Positions 21,339-34,799 of a stretch of 64,000 nt of DNA are shown here, in pieces (position 1 is the first letter of the stretch; each line of letters starts with the position of its first letter). Location: positions 210,877,667 through 210,941,666 of the forward strand of contig CM061063.1 of assembly GCA_030762895.1 (NCBI GenBank), written 5' to 3'. Made by a program: the position numbers and the translations under genes. Below the pieces are notes generated by a model that was given only the letters and a program-made list of their open reading frames with translations, did not search any database and was not told the DNA's origin. This DNA comes from Sophora flavescens (Eukaryota > Streptophyta > Magnoliopsida > Fabales > Fabaceae).

Positions 21339-23566
21339 GTTAGAAACAAAGTGGTTTTGGCTAATTAAATCTCCCAAGTTTTGACGTTAATAAAAATGTT
21401 AAATTTGTATGGCAAAGTTGTGTCAAAGATCTAATTTGTTTCTTCTAGCTTGCAGAATTGTTAAAGTATTGGTAGATGAGGAAACCTATATTTAGAGCAT
21501 GTTTGGGAAACAACATTTCAGCTGTTTTCTTATGCTTTCAGCTGTTTTGTAAATAATTGGTCACCAGATTATTTTTTCTAAAAAGTTTTTTTTTTGGAAA
21601 AAAAAGATGTTTTTTAAACATCTGTTAATTTGGATTGTTTGCTTTTTTTCCTTTAGATTATAATCTACACGCATTGGTCCCTTTGCATGTAACTCAAGTC
21701 CTGGACGTTGAAGTCCCTTGTCTTTATTTCCTTGCATGTGAGTATGTGACGTACTGGAACAAGACAAAATAATTTTATATGAAATTCTTTTTTCTTTGGC
21801 CACATTTATAACGATTTTTATAAATTATATTATTAATATAAATTCTCTATATTATCAATTTATACACTTTCAAAATAATCTTTTTAATCTTAAAATTCTC
21901 TATATTATTCAAATAAAATATTTATGATTTTTAATTAACTATTATAAAAATAATATACTTTTACATATTTTCATTGTCATGAAAAAATGTTATAAATTTC
22001 ATTCAATTTATTTAATAGAAAAAAATAGGATAAAATGCTACAAATTAAACATTTCCCTAAAATAAAGTCAAATATTATTAATATAAACAAATAAACTTAT
22101 ATCCTTTTTTGTAATTTACTATGTAAAAGTGATTTTTTTTTAACCACCCAAACGAAATAGATTATCTTAAAATCGTTTTTCAGCAAATGTACCTAAACAA
22201 AAACAGATTCTGATTATAATCGATTATCACAATAATCGATTATACAAAAATCGATTATCAGCATAATCTTTTTTTTCCAAGTTTCCCAAACACATTCTTA
22301 GCTTCTTAGTTTTGCTAAGAAACAGTATCGGGTTTAAGTTTTCAATCGCTAAACGAGCCTTCAAAAACATGGTAAAATTTCCGAGTTTATAAAGTTATCG
22401 TTAGACGAGGTATTAAAATTGGCTAAGTTAAAAAACAATAGATGAGTGTCTAAATCTATGTGTAAAATAAGTAGTAGACGAGCCAATTTATAACTCTTAG
22501 GAAAACAACAAGTCCAAAGACTTGACTCTAGACGAAAAGTTAACTAGACGCTACATCAGCAGACGACCCTGCTTGGTTGCTTAGATATAAATGCGTGTCC
22601 AACGATATGCGCGTCCAATAGTCACTAAAACTGAACCCGTCTAGTCAAAGTGAATTTATTTCAAATGATTATTTATTTAATACGAAGGAATTTATGTCTT
22701 TTTCCCGTGCTGCTTCAATTGTTTAAATCCTTTTTTCTTGAGATTAGAATCATAGTATCATCGAGAACATAAACCTTTGTACTCTGTCACTTAGATTGCT
22801 GTAAAGTTAAACCAAGTACAAAGAAGGAAAATCAGAAAGCAACCTTCGCTGCAACAGGGAAATGACAACACTACTTTGAGCATTCTTCTAATAACCAAGA
22901 GCACGTCTCTCAGAAAGCATATCAAGTTATCAGCTCAACGGATCCTAGCATTTAATGCTATGTCTAAACTATCAAAAACTGAAGACCATTGAAGAAGATC
23001 AAAGTAGAGAAGCTTTTCATCTATATATACTGAACGAACCCCAGTGAAAAAATATAGAAGCTCTGATATTCAAAGTACTAAAACTCTGCTCAAAGTTCTC
23101 TTGAACAAATTCATTTGTAATCACAACTGATCTTAAACTTTCATACTCTCACACATAGTAATTGCTTAGATCATTCTTAAATCTCTTTGTTAGAGTTAGA
23201 GCTTAAAGATGCTTGGTAGAGAAAGAATACTCGTAAGCCTGAAGAGGTGTTGAATACTTGTAAAGCTATTGGATTATAGTGGAGAAAAACCTCCAGGTAG
23301 AAGGGACTGGACGTAGCTCTTGGTTGGAAGAGAGTGAACCATGATAAATCAACTGTGTGAATCTTCTATCCTTATCTTTTACAGTTTTTGTTTATACTAA
23401 CTGTGGGGATTTGGATCTGAGTTTCTTAACTCTTTAGAAAGGTTCTTTTGTTTGTGTGTATTTATCTTGTCTTGCTTGCAAAAAGGTTTTAAGAAAAGGC
23501 TTTTTCGAAAAACTGTTAAGAAACACAATTCAACCCCCCTTCTTGTGTTTTCCTGTGTCAACTTCA
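21339..23566 (+). repeat. SIRE-A 3' LTR (contains a MITE)
   Basis: It starts TGTTAGAAACAAAGTGG and ends GTCAACTTCA, as in the 5' LTR. Without the MITE it is about 1420 bp, some 70 bp longer than the 5' LTR because of small indels (one near 22870, one near 23210). Outside these the two LTRs align throughout. Confidence 0.9.
21495..22297. mobile_element. Harbinger-like MITE in the 3' LTR
   Basis: Ends are inverted: GAGCATGTTTGGGAAAC on the left and, inverted, GAATGTGTTTGGGAAAC on the right (14 of 17 match). TTA flanks both sides (21492-21494, 22298-22300), the PIF/Harbinger target. The 5' LTR lacks the segment, which proves it is an insertion. 803 bp, AT-rich, no transposase. ATAATCGATTAT palindromes recur at 22211-22262. 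Confidence 0.8.
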
Positions 23567-24359
23567 ACTTTATCATTAGTTGTGTTCAATGATGATGTGT
23601 TAGGTATGTGTCTATACTCTCTACAAGTCTTTCTCAAAGTTAAGACAATCAACCAATCCAACCAATTCTTTTTTTACTTTTTCAAGAGCATTGCACACTC
23701 CCGAGACAATTAAAGGGTAGTTTAGTAATTGTAACTCATTTTTTTACATAAATCAAGACAATTAAACTAAGTTAACTAACTTCCTTAATAAGTGTAAAAT
23801 TAGTTAATTTTACATATAATTGAGTTTGGAGGGACTACCTTACATTCATTATAAGAAAACATATATTTAGTGACCAAAGTTAGCGATCCATAAGAAATCA
23901 GTCACTACTTCCAATACAACCAACATGTCATGAATAGTTTCAAAACATTGTAACTTTAAATTATTGATCGAATTAGTAATTAAATATTGCAATGACAAGT
24001 AAATTAGTCATTAAAATGGTTGCTAAATAAAGAAAAATAAAGGCAAAGTTTTTTTTTTTTGAGGGAAAAATAAAATAAACAAATAAAATAAAGGCAAAGT
24101 TAAATCGACTTATTATAGACCAAGAGTAAAGTAGGTTAAACAATACCCCAAAGAAGAAACTACCTCAAAAGCATGTCAAAATAATAAAAGAAGTTGCATA
24201 AAAAAAAGCAAGATTGACGGAGTGTTTTTGTTGTCGTCGTCTTTTTTTTTAATTTAGACTATTTTGTTTAATTAGTGGTATTATTTTTTTTCCACCAACA
24301 CAGGGTAACACAATAAAGTTGAGCTGTATCTCTTAGAGATAAAATACATATTCAATTCT
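23567..24359. other. Mutator-like TIR end and AT-rich interval
   Basis: 23567-23640 continues the right TIR of the element at 4790-6011. From 23641 to 24359 I see AT-rich sequence with no gene; a TTGGAGGGACTAC word near 23827 resembles a Stowaway end, and poly-T runs occur near 24050, 24242 and 24285. Confidence 0.4.
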
Positions 24360-26230
24360 CTTATAAATCAATTTAGGCGTATTGCTCTTTGTAATGTAAT
24401 TTATAAATGTATTACCAAAATTATTATTAATAGAATTAAACCTACATTAGACTCATCTATTTCCCCTTTTCAAGGAAGTTTTGTGCCGGATAGAAATAGT
24501 CAACATAACATCATAATAGCCAAAGAAATGTTACATTTTATGGGTAAGATGAAAGGTAAAAAGAAGTTTATGGCTATCAAAATAGATTTAGCAAAAGCCT
24601 ATGATAGTAAGTTGGTCCTTTATTCAAAATTGCCTTATAGCTTATGGACTTAATGAAGATTTCATTAAGCTCATAATGTTTTGTATTATATTTGCTTCTC
24701 ATAAAATCCTTTGGAATGGTTCTAAATTGAAAAGTTTTATCCCATCTAGAGGCATTAGGCAAGGAGATTCCTTATCTCCTTATATATTTGTTATCTGCAT
24801 GGATTTTTTTGTCACGTATTATTTCAGGTTCTGTTTCGGATAATGCTTGGAAACCTATGAGAGTCGGATCTGGAGGACCTGGCTAAAACATCCCATCTAA
24901 TTTTTGCGGATGATCTTCTTCTTTTTGCTGAGGCTTCCATAGATCAAATGAGAATAATATTGGAATGTCTCAACTGTTTTTGTAACTATTCTAGACAACA
25001 AGTTAACCCTCAAAAAACCAATATTGTGTTCTCTAAAAATTTGACTAGTCAAGAAGCAAGTCAGATAGCAGGGTTTGGTGGTTTTTCTATTTCAGAAAAT
25101 TTGGGGAGATATTTGGGTGCACAAATATATTCTGGAAGGTCGAATAGCAGTAGATACAAATTTCTTACTGACAAAATAAATCCTCGACTAAGTGGGTGGA
25201 AAAGCCAATGCCTTTCTCTTGCAGGAAGAATAACGTTGGCTAATTCGTCTATGGGTACTATAGCTAACTTTCATATGCAGCATGACAAAATACCTAGGTC
25301 CATTCTCCTCTGTATTGAACAAAGTCAAATAGATTTCATATGGGGAAGTAATCCTAATGGGCGAAAAGCTCATCTGGTTAATTGGTCAATCGTGTGTAAT
25401 TCGAATGATGCAGGTGGTATGAATTTCAAGAATCTTGTAAAGATGAATGATGCTTTCATGATGAAGATATGGTGGGAATCACTTACAATTCCAAATGCTC
25501 TCTGGATTCAAGTTCTTCTGAGGGAAGTATGATAGAGAAAATATTGAGAAACTTCAAGTCAAGGCTGCAGCAACTGACTATCATATTTGGAAATCTGTAG
25601 TCAAGCTTTGGCCACACATCACTGATAACATTCAACACATTTGGGGAACTGAATTTTGGCATCACATCTGGATTGATAGATAATGATCACATATTCGTTA
25701 ATGAGTTTCTTAAGGAGAATGGAGATTGGGACTGTACAGAAATATCTAAATTGGTCCCTACTGAATGTGTAAACAAAATTAGAGCGATTTTACCACCTGC
25801 ATATTATGCTGGATGGGATTATTTCATCTAGACAGGAACCTCTGATGGAATGTTCTCAGTGAAAAGTGCGTACAATTCAATTGTTTCACAGGATCTTCAT
25901 CAAACAGGTTGGAAGCATATTTGGAGCTGGAAAGGTCACTACAAAATGGCAGCGTTCATTTGGTTAGCTACTCACAACAAGTTAATGACGGCGCTAAGAA
26001 GGAGCAAATGGGCAGCTACAAACTCAGATTGTCACAGGTGTCCAGGTTCTTCTAAATCAGTATTGCATATTTTAAGAGATTGTCCCAGAGCCAACTGTTT
26101 GTGGTTAAACTTAGTTGAAAATGGGAAATCCTGGATTTCTTCACTTTAGATCATGATGACTGGTTCGATTTTTGCCTATCACATAATATAGGTAAAGATA
26201 AGAACAAAGATCGGAAGAGTTTATGTGATA
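24360..26230 (+). pseudogene. L1-type LINE fragment: reverse transcriptase and zinc-binding C-terminus
   Basis: A 5'-truncated non-LTR retrotransposon with no endonuclease domain. RT motifs in order: LCNVIYK...TKIIINRIKP, FQGSFVPDRN, KIDLAKAYD (near 24580), RGIRQGDSLSPYIFVICMD (24754-24810), FADDLLLFAEA (about 24906), then NPQKTNIVFSKN and GRYLGAQIYSGR in an open stretch at 24948-25532. A later block at 25850-26149 (FSVKSAYNSI, IWSWKGHYKMAAFIWLATH, CHRCPGSSKSVLHILRDCP) is the zf-RVT domain typical of plant LINE RTs. Stops and frame changes separate the blocks (for example near 24650, 24880, 25531 and 25680), so it is dead. No clear poly-A tail or target duplication was found. Confidence 0.85.
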
Positions 26231-26499
26231 CCTGAGCCTTTTTTTTCACAGGGTAATAAGAATTCAACCTCTTTTACTCGGGTTAATTTTTGTTTTTAAA
26301 AAAAGGTTATAAGAGAAAAATATTAAGATAATTAAAATTTAAAAAAATGATATTTGAATAAATCAAGGTGAACTATTAAAGTTTCAGTTTATCAATTTTT
26401 AAAAAGAATAAAAGATCAAATGTTAATTTGGGCTGGTAAGTGGGAAATAAAAGGAAGAGGGCCACCCACCCTTCATTGATAGAAGGTTTTACCCATTGT

Positions 26500-26727
26500 T
26501 TAGGAGTTCATTCATTAATAGAGAGAGATGGTTCATGATAGTAATCCAAACCATTCCATCCCATCCCATCCAAACCCCCAATTTTTATCCTCTCCAAATT
26601 AGGGGGTTTGAGATTTCCCCTCAAACTTCCAAACAATGGAGTGGTATATTTTTACAACTCCATCCTAAACCACTCCATTACTAATCACTCCACTCCATCC
26701 TCTCCAAAACTCCCAAACATAGCCTTG
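26500..26727 (-). repeat. MITE half of an inverted pair
   Basis: Its right end reads (inverted) GGCTATGTTTGGGAGTTTTG, followed by GGATGGAGTGG words. The same terminus in opposite direction begins at about 26941. Likely a Harbinger- or hAT-type MITE; left end not resolved. 26231-26499 holds no recognisable feature. Confidence 0.45.
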
Positions 26728-26940
26728 AGATAGACAAGATAGGAAGAGAAATGGAGGGAAGGATATAAAGAAAGGAATAGGGAAATAGGTGAGAGCTTTA
26801 GAAGTGGAGCTTCCTTCTCATCTTGGCCATGAAGAAAAGATTGGTGAGCATCTTCAAAGCTTCCGAAAGACCCCATCATCTCCTCATCTTCTCATCTTCT
26901 TCAATCTCCTTTGCCCTCCATGGTTGGGTAAGAACTCTAA

Positions 26941-27140
26941 AGCTATGTTTGGGAGTTTTTAGAGTGATGGAGTGAAGTGGTTAATAATGAAGTGATTTAT
27001 GATGGAACAGAGTGGAGTGATAAAAGTAAACCACTTCATTGTTTGGAAGTTTTAGTAATGGAGTGGAGATAAATCTCACTCTATTGTTTCAATGTTACAC
27101 TGGTTAGTAATGGAGTGAAATGAATTAAAAAAAAATTAGT
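26941..27140 (+). repeat. MITE half of an inverted pair (second copy)
   Basis: Starts GCTATGTTTGGGAGTTTTTA and continues with GATGGAGTGAAGTGG words, homologous in inverted orientation to 26500-26727. The 210 bp between the copies are purine-rich on one side and pyrimidine-rich on the other, with no gene. The two copies could also be the arms of one element. 27141-27507: nothing recognised. Confidence 0.45.
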
Positions 27141-27507
27141 TCCAATACTACCATTTTTAATTCCCATTGCCCACAACAATATTAATCAATTAAAAAGTCA
27201 AGATCAGATGCCGCAGAAATGCACGATTGGTGCCTTGCAAGTTTGCTTCACTCAAAGCCATCTCTTAAACAATGAAAGTAGACAGCCACTAGACAGTCTA
27301 GATATAGAAGAATAAATAATTCAACCAATCTCACCCTATTAAGGTCAATGCCAAGCAGCAAGGCAGAGACACCTTACCAAGCAAAATACCATCACTATAA
27401 ATTCTAAAAAAAGCTATCAGTATCAAGAAGGCAAAAAACGCAAACCACACCAGAGGACATTTTGGTTAATATTAAAACGCAGATACCTAAAAAATAATCT
27501 AAATCAT

Positions 27508-28159
27508 TGTTTGGAAAAATCAAAGATAACAAACTCTAATCAAGCAAATATTTTTCCCCTTCACCTGTACAAATAAATAGGTACAACAGAAAATATTATT
27601 CCACAATATAATATCAATGACAAAAATAAATAACAATGATACCACAATTCTTAACTTGGAAAACTCCCCAATGTAGGGATAAAAACCACGGGACCAAGTC
27701 CAGCAAAAACTTTCACTATAAATAATAATGGGTACACCAAGTCTTCCTAGAAATACTAGGAAACACTCAATCAACAATACTTCACCTAAAAGGTGGCTAT
27801 CACCAAGCAACAAGAGAGAAAACTCACAAAAATGGGTCCAGCTCAAAGAGAAGGCAAAACAACAATATAATGATATCAAAATATTGCTCAACGTCGGGAA
27901 CAACATATTAAAATTTCATCAAGAATGGAAGTAGTTTACTCATCTCATGAAGAATACAAAATCCCTACCTTTTCTTCTTCTCTTGTGCGCCGTTCTCCCT
28001 CTCTGTTGCTCTCTCTCACGCACAGTAGTCACACACACTTGCTTTCTTTATTTTAATTCAAACCCTTTTTTCCAAATGTCACTTGGGCTTGGGCCATTGG
28101 CAAGTTTTTTTTTTCTTTTAAACTAATGTGGGACCCACTTAGGAGTGACCCACCCAACA
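27508..28159 (-). repeat. TNT1-like element: 3' LTR
   Basis: The right boundary is firm: on the minus strand the LTR starts TGTTGGGTGGGTCACTCC directly after the polypurine tract GTGAGGGGAGATT (28160-28172). The left boundary is inferred from the inverted ending TTTTTCCAAACA at 27508, giving 652 bp, a usual size for this group. The minus strand contains an ORF at 27520-27906 that is LTR text, not a gene. Confidence 0.55.
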
Positions 28160-28175
28160 AATCTCCCCTCACGAC

Positions 28176-28384
28176 TCAAGTGGGAAGATACTGCTCGACC
28201 AAGACCGCCTTCTTTCTGCAACAAATCAACTTTGTCATGGGCAATGTCTTTGTCATCATATCTGAACCATTTTCATCAGTATGGATCTTTTCAAGTGAAA
28301 ATGCCTTCATCTCTAGCGCATCTCGTATCCAATGATACCGCACCTCAATGTGCTTTGACCTGGAATGAAAAGTCGGGTTCTTGC
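28176..28384 (-). pseudogene. TNT1-like RNase H, C-terminal end
   Basis: The minus strand reads open from the insertion site to a TGA at 28176-28178: SRSKHIEVRYHWIRD and MTKTLPMTK are the standard end of copia RNase H. Its upstream part is at 34915-35778; the solo LTR at 28385-34914 separates them, with CTTGC repeated on both sides. Confidence 0.85.
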
Positions 28385-29624
28385 TGTGACATCCTTCTAC
28401 CCCGCATGTTATAAGCGCTTTAAGATAAGCAATTAATAAAATTTAGTCATGATCATACTGGATAAAATAAAGCATCCGTCCATGGGTAGAAAAGTCCATA
28501 TGAACTAGTTCTCAAAATCGCAAAAAATAAAACGAGTTTAAAACAATTTAACATAGCAAAGAAATAAACCTATCCCAACCCCGATGTCACATACAGAGCT
28601 GGTATAACCGTTCCGAAATAAATCTACGGAATACAAACTGAAAACTAACTAACTGAACATAAAAACAAGCCCTAACTATGTGTGGCGGCTCCTCAGAGTC
28701 ACTCCTCTCTGGGCTGCTCGTCATCCTCTGCAAGGTGCCAATCAGGTCAAACAACAAACAAATAATGGGGAGTAAGAATCATGTAATCATAATAGCAAGG
28801 AGGTAGGAAGTAAAGCAAAACATACAAGCATGGCACCAACGTAAGCATATATCAACAACATGTATAAACGTACATCAACCTCATCAACATCAAGCATGAT
28901 ATGCAGTGCAATGCAGTCCTACTCCGCTAAACAAACAATGCATGTGGATCCACTAAACTCGGGATGGACGACTTCGGAGTTATATATCCACATTGAGAAT
29001 CTACTCAACGCCGGAGAATCTACTCCTTGGATAGCCAACGCATCAAACCAACGGATGCCTCGTCACGGGGGCGCAAGGAGAATCTACTCCAACCGTGGAT
29101 GGCCAGATCGCCGTACTCTAGGACGACCTCCCCTATGTCAAACATCCCTCCACAACAACAACAACTCCGATGCAATGCGTATGAAACACAATGACCACGG
29201 ACAACCACCACCTCCATAACTCCAACGGAATCAACCGAAGACATCAGCGGAATCGACCGCAGCGGAATCTACCGCAACACCTTTAACCAGCTGAATCTAA
29301 CACAGCAGAATCAACTGCAACACCTTAGACCCAAACCATGGAGTCAAGGTCCCCCCTTGGGACAAACTCTCGGTCCCTAAGGTACAACATCAATAACACC
29401 TTAGACCTAAACCGTGGGGTCAAGGCCCTCTTGGCCATAAGGCACCAAGGTACATCTCAAACAACTTGCGGCAACCCAACGGTTATCGACTTAACCATCT
29501 TAATTAATCTTTAACTAAGTTATTTAGTCTTCATCATTAATTAACTAAGTCATCATTTGTCGTTAGGGAAGATTGGGGTTATAACCCCTGTTTAAGTCCG
29601 TAATCTCAGATTCTATCCAGAGGG

Positions 29625-29800
29625 GTGAGCACGGTCGTGCTTCCTTTTTGAGCATGGTCGTGCTCAGCTGCACGGGCATGCTCTTCTGCTGCACAACCGT
29701 GCTTACTGCGCGGCCATTTTCCAAAATTCAAACTGGGAGCGTGGGCGTGCTCCCTCTTCAGCACGGTCGTGCTCAATGCACGACAGTACTATTCTGGGCA
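29625..29800. repeat. GAGCACGGTCGTGCTC-type palindromic words
   Basis: Within 175 bp there are at least five near-palindromic words: GAGCACGGTCGTGC, GAGCATGGTCGTGCTC, GCACGGGCATGCTC, GCACAACCGTGC, GCACGGTCGTGCTC. They sit inside the Tekay-like solo LTR. Confidence 0.8.
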
Positions 29801-31111
29801 GAGTCTCAACACAATTCTTTAACCAATTTTTAGGGTATTTTAACCTATTGATCTCTCACTCATTTTAGGACCTAATTTAACCAATTAAGATTTTTAACAT
29901 TTTAACCATCAACTCAATAGTCATAGCATCAACTATATAACCAACATAACATCAACAACCAACATCGTAATAACAACAACAATCATCATACTAACATGTT
30001 CATATCAAGGCAACCAAGATAAATATTAACAACATGTCATGAACATGGAACACATACAAATAACATATCAAAATAGCCAAGAACATACCATCACCAAACA
30101 ATAGAATTTAACATGTTATTCATTCATACACATAAAACAACACAGGGTTATGGGAACCCATTTACTTTACACTAACCCCAAGCCGATGAATTCACTACCC
30201 TTTTCCCTATACCTGGAATAGAGATCACAATTCAAAAGAGAGAAAGAAGATTCACTTGGGTCTTGTCTCACTAGCGCTTGTCTACAATCTCAAGAACGAC
30301 AAAGAGACACTTTGGTTCAACTCTAAGATCAAGAAATTAAAAGGAAAAGATCAAGAACTTGGAAGAAAGAACACAAGGGACAAGGTGCAGGAATTTTATC
30401 TTTTCTAAAGTTCCAAACATCAAGCACAACGAACCCCTTATTTGTAGCGATGTTCTCCTATCAAGAAGCAGTGAAGAACGGTGCAAGAACAGATTCCCTA
30501 GAGAGAGATTTAGGGAGAAAAACCATAAGGATTCAAAGAGGAAGGAGGGAGGCAGTTTTCTGATTGTTGGGGTCATGTAAACTAGGTTTAGGTCAAGTCT
30601 AATGGTATATATATGAGTTTGGGTCATAACGGATTCCTATTTCAGCCCAAACTGTATACAGTTTGGTATTTTGACCATAACTCGAGCTACAAGTTTCCGA
30701 TTGAGTCTTTATTGGTGTCGTTGGAAAGCACAGAGAAATATCTACAAATTAATGTGTAATGATCGAATCCTAAATCGGACTCTAAGATGGTCAAACATTC
30801 GATGAAAGTTTAGCGACAGATTTGGTAGTTATTCCTAAATAGGATCCTTAGGAGATTATGAGAAGATCTTAAGATATAAACAAAAAGAGGATGATCCTAA
30901 ATTGATAAGGACTCAAATCTGATTGGTTGAGGGGCTAAAATCTAAGAATAACACTATCTCTATTTAATTACTAAATCACACGATATCTTATCATATCATT
31001 CTTAATCACTTATTATTAATAAAATCACATATCATATATTAACATATAAAATCAAACATTAAGAGACACAATCTCATATTAATTCAAATAATCATATATT
31101 AATATACATAT

Positions 31112-34100
31112 TGTAACACCCCGACTTTTCGTTGTTTTCTAATATCGGAAATTTATATAAATACGTTTATATATTTATCTGAGACTTAGGAAATGTTTTT
31201 AATTAAACCGAAACCTTATTTACACTCTACTTTACTATAGAGAGTTACGATAAAAATTTAGGTTGAAAAGTCAGGCGAAACCCGGTGTGTGAATTTCACT
31301 GACAGTATATTTATACTTCTCAGAAAATCTAATTTTGACCTGTGAACGAAAAACTTAAGGTTTTTATTTAATTTCCTACGTTTTTGGTTATTTTGAAATA
31401 TTTCACTAAAAAGTGAAACATTATATTTTATCCGGGTGATATCTTAATCGGGTAAGTAATGAAGCTGAATATGGGATTTCTGGGAGCCGTTAATGGATAT
31501 TACCAATGAGTCATGCAAGGTGAGTCACCCATGTGAATGCATTTATGATGCACATGGTAATGATGCCTAAGATAGGAGAATTTGCACCTAAGTCCTTTAA
31601 CTTTCTTATATTTGCTATTTGGTCTTAAACTAATTTTTCAAATTGTCATCAACTTTGGGCCAAATTCTTGTCATCTGAGCCCACTAGGAGCTGCGGCCAT
31701 AGAGCCCAAATTATGGTTCTAGTGTTGTTTCCATGAAGCGAATTTTATTCACTTAAGTTTCCTTGCCAAAGTTAAAGTCTTAAGAATTTTCAAGTGTAAA
31801 TGCAAATGGACTTTGGTGTTTTCCTTCAAGCCCACACTTAGGCTTATAAACTTGGATAAGTCAAGTGGCTTCTAGTTCATTCTTGCACTATCCTCACACT
31901 TCATCAAAGTTCTAGTTTGTTCTTACTGTCTCCTTGAACAAGGAAGCTTAGTTTGTGAAGGAAGTTGGTGATTTCTTGCCCATTTGCAAATTCCAAGAGG
32001 TGATTCATGTTCTTCATCATCTTTTAGTTGTTGTTTCTTCAAATCATTTCTTGTTTTGAAGCTTATTTCATTTTGTTCATCTTAGTGTTCTTGACTTTGT
32101 AAATTCATATAAAATCATAGAAAAATCCAATGAGGTTGAAATCAATTTCTATGTTCTTGTCATCATCTATATAGTCTAAATCCAAGAGTATGTTGTAAAT
32201 TAAAATTTCCTCCCCATTTATTTGATCAAGGTCGAACCTATGTGGGTAAGGTTGGAGGAAGATTTTGTTCATGTCTTTCATAAATAATCTTGTAAATTAT
32301 CTCTCAAATATATATACATGTTGAATCCAAGTTATTTCATCAAACAAAAATCTCTAGCTTCATGTACTCATTAAGGTCGAATATAGGTTTTTAGAAGTTT
32401 GAAAGTTTTTAATTCAAACTTTGTTGATTTATCACTAATCCATTGTCTAAAGTACTTAGGATCATTAATCCAATGACTTAAGCAATTTTAGAAATGTTAG
32501 ACACAAAACCTTGTTGAGGTCGTGACCTATCAATAGGGAATAAGTGATTTTATTTGCTTGTTTGTAATTGGTTGATTATGGTTGTTGAAGGTTAAGTGTA
32601 TCGATTATACGTGAGTCTTGAAACCGGAGTTTGACGTACGTTCGAGGAAGGAGATCAGAGGATAAAATCTACGAGAGGTAAGAGGGGTTTGCCTGAGGGA
32701 TTTTTTCGATGGCTACATGTTATCAAGTTGTTGGTCTGTATGATTTATCCGTGGTTGTGGTGTTTGGTTTAGTCTGTTTTGAGTTGTGTTATTTTTATCA
32801 AAACTGTGATGGTATATCTGCATTTAAATTGTTTATCTGCAGTTATATATTATGATGTTGTTGATTGTTGTTTGAGAAGCCTGACAGTGATCAGTGCCCA
32901 ATCAATTAATCAGATAAAAGCTTTAAGAAGACTTTATGAGGAACATTCAATAGTTAATTGAGGAATATTGGAAGATGTTATGATTTAAATAATTATTTGA
33001 GAAAATAAGGATTATTTGAAAATATTATTATTTTAATGATTTATCAGTGTAAAAGCAATTTATAAGTCACAGTGAAGACGTAACCGTGAAATTATTTTTG
33101 TACTGCTAATTTTTACGTAAGAAATTTTATAATTTTATTAAAAGTTATTTTATGAAATTAATCTTCGAAAATAACTTAATTATGACTTTAGAAAATTATT
33201 AAAGTGGAAAAGGCTAAGATTTGGCTTAAATGACTTTAAAAATGTTTAACGACGGCAATTTGGAAAAGTATCGACGACAAGTGTTTCTAAAATGGTAGTA
33301 CGTGTTTTAAACTAAGTTTGAGCCTCAAGTGACTCTCTTTTTGAAACATAAGATTTTCAGAAAATATTTCAATTAATTGATGATTTTACAAAGGAAATTC
33401 CAATTTTGAAATGATTTTTCAGAATCAAGTTTTACTCAACGACGGTATTTCAGACAACTTGGATAAGTTGTGGGGGTTTTGGTTTTGGATTTGTTTTTCA
33501 CATAACGAAAAGGATGTAAACGGTGAAATGAAACTTAGTAACCGAGACGTCGGGGTACTAGTGTTCTTATGACGTTAAGGACTTGACGTCCTGTGGACAT
33601 TGCGTCTACTTTATGGAGTAATAAATGATGTTAAAAGACTAATGTTGCCTTCTATTACCACGAACCTAGGATTGGGGAACCGGTCTAGGGTTTCTTGATT
33701 GAGCACTCGGACTTTGTGTCTTGCGTTAACGATGAAAAGTTTAAGACATTGAAAACTACGATGGTCGTAAGCTTTTGAGCTTTGACAAGGAAAGATTGAA
33801 CACGAAGAAAAACGATGAAAACAAAATGTTTTACATACATTTTCGGCAGACGTGCCTACGAAGTTAATCATGGTATCTTGATGATATTCATGTCTCGACA
33901 TATCTCTTAATCATGGTATCATGGCGATATTCATGTCTCGATGTATCATTGTACATTGGTGGTCAATGAAAACCATACACGACGTTCTCATTGTGCCTTG
34001 TGTTGGACAATGGGCTATGGTAACCATACATGACATTCTCATTGTGGCTTGTGTTGGACAATGGGCTATGGTAAAAACGACGTTCCTTATTTGGCAATCG

Positions 34101-34799
34101 AGTCTGATCAACTCATTCATACGACGTTGGGGGATCTCCGGAGATTAAGTAAAATGTTAGACGACGAATATTGAAGTGTTCATGCATAATTTTCAAATGA
34201 CGATGATCGGGTATGAGACCCATTGATATACTACTTGTTTATCTATGAGGACTATGTTATTATGAAATTGCATATGTGTATATGTTTTCTTTTGTGTTGC
34301 GCATGTAGTTATCGTGTTAAATCCATATATTGGTTTCTCACTCTTGCATGTTTTATTGCTGGTTTTTCTACTTGTGCATATATTTATATCCGAGTCCAGA
34401 TGAACCACTCAAAGGAATTGACGACTACAGGAAGAAGTTTCCTTAGTTCGGAGCCGGCTGATGTTCGTTTCTACTGTGATAGCTACTGTTAGTTCCGACC
34501 AGCTTAGGTTTTGAATTATGTTTTGGAAGAACCTATACTTAGTAAGGTCTTGTAGTGTAAACAATTATGATGCAGTATAATTACATGAGGTTTTATATGC
34601 CTATCTATCCATATACGGTCATGTTTACGTTGTCGTTGTGACTATCGAAAGAAAAAAAAAAGAAAAGGAAAATTTTTTATCACCATTTTGAGGAATGTTA
34701 ATAACTTAAGAAAATATTATTTTCAGAAAGCAACCAGCGAAATAAAGTTTTATTTTCCGCAACGAGTTAACCATGTAATGACCCTGGAGGGGTGTTACA
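31112..34799 (+). mobile_element. Solo LTR with perfect CATAT duplication
   Basis: It starts TGTAACACCCCGACTTTTCG and ends CCCTGGAGGGGTGTTACA, flanked by CATAT at 31107-31111 and 34800-34804. 3688 bp, no primer site and no domain. The tail is related to 1-565. The word GAGAGGTAAGAGGGG near 32673 and the following CTGAGGGATTTTTTCG correspond to 13290-13315 in the solo LTR at 11727, so the families are distantly related. A 3.7-kb solo LTR is long, but a noncoding element with two unrecognised ends cannot be excluded. Confidence 0.8.

Larger units (their letters stand above)
6012..23566 (+). mobile_element. SIRE-A: decayed SIRE/Maximus-type Ty1/copia element
   Basis: Full-length layout: 5' LTR (6012-7364), tRNA-iMet primer site, gag, protease, integrase, RT/RNase H, a 430-bp spacer, a long third ORF, two polypurine tracts and 3' LTR (21339-23566). 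Integrase before RT makes it copia; a third ORF after RNase H and its length mark the SIRE/Maximus lineage. Flanks are GCTTT (6007-6011) and ACTTT (23567-23571), a duplication with one mismatch. Every coding block is broken. It carries a CACTA-like element (9544-14811, with a solo LTR inside) and a MITE in its 3' LTR. LTRs differ visibly in both substitutions and indels, so insertion is not recent. Confidence 0.9.

Noticed and set aside
24360..26230. Possible functional LINE or host RT gene
   Set aside because: No endonuclease domain, and stops and frame changes lie between all RT blocks; it is a dead fragment.
28860..29219. 119-codon ORF
   Set aside because: Lies within the Tekay-like solo LTR; no domain, composition consistent with chance.
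33611..34492. Several overlapping ORFs of 60-96 codons on both strands
   Set aside because: All within the 3.7-kb solo LTR, sharing tandem-like text around 33900-34090; no protein family resemblance.
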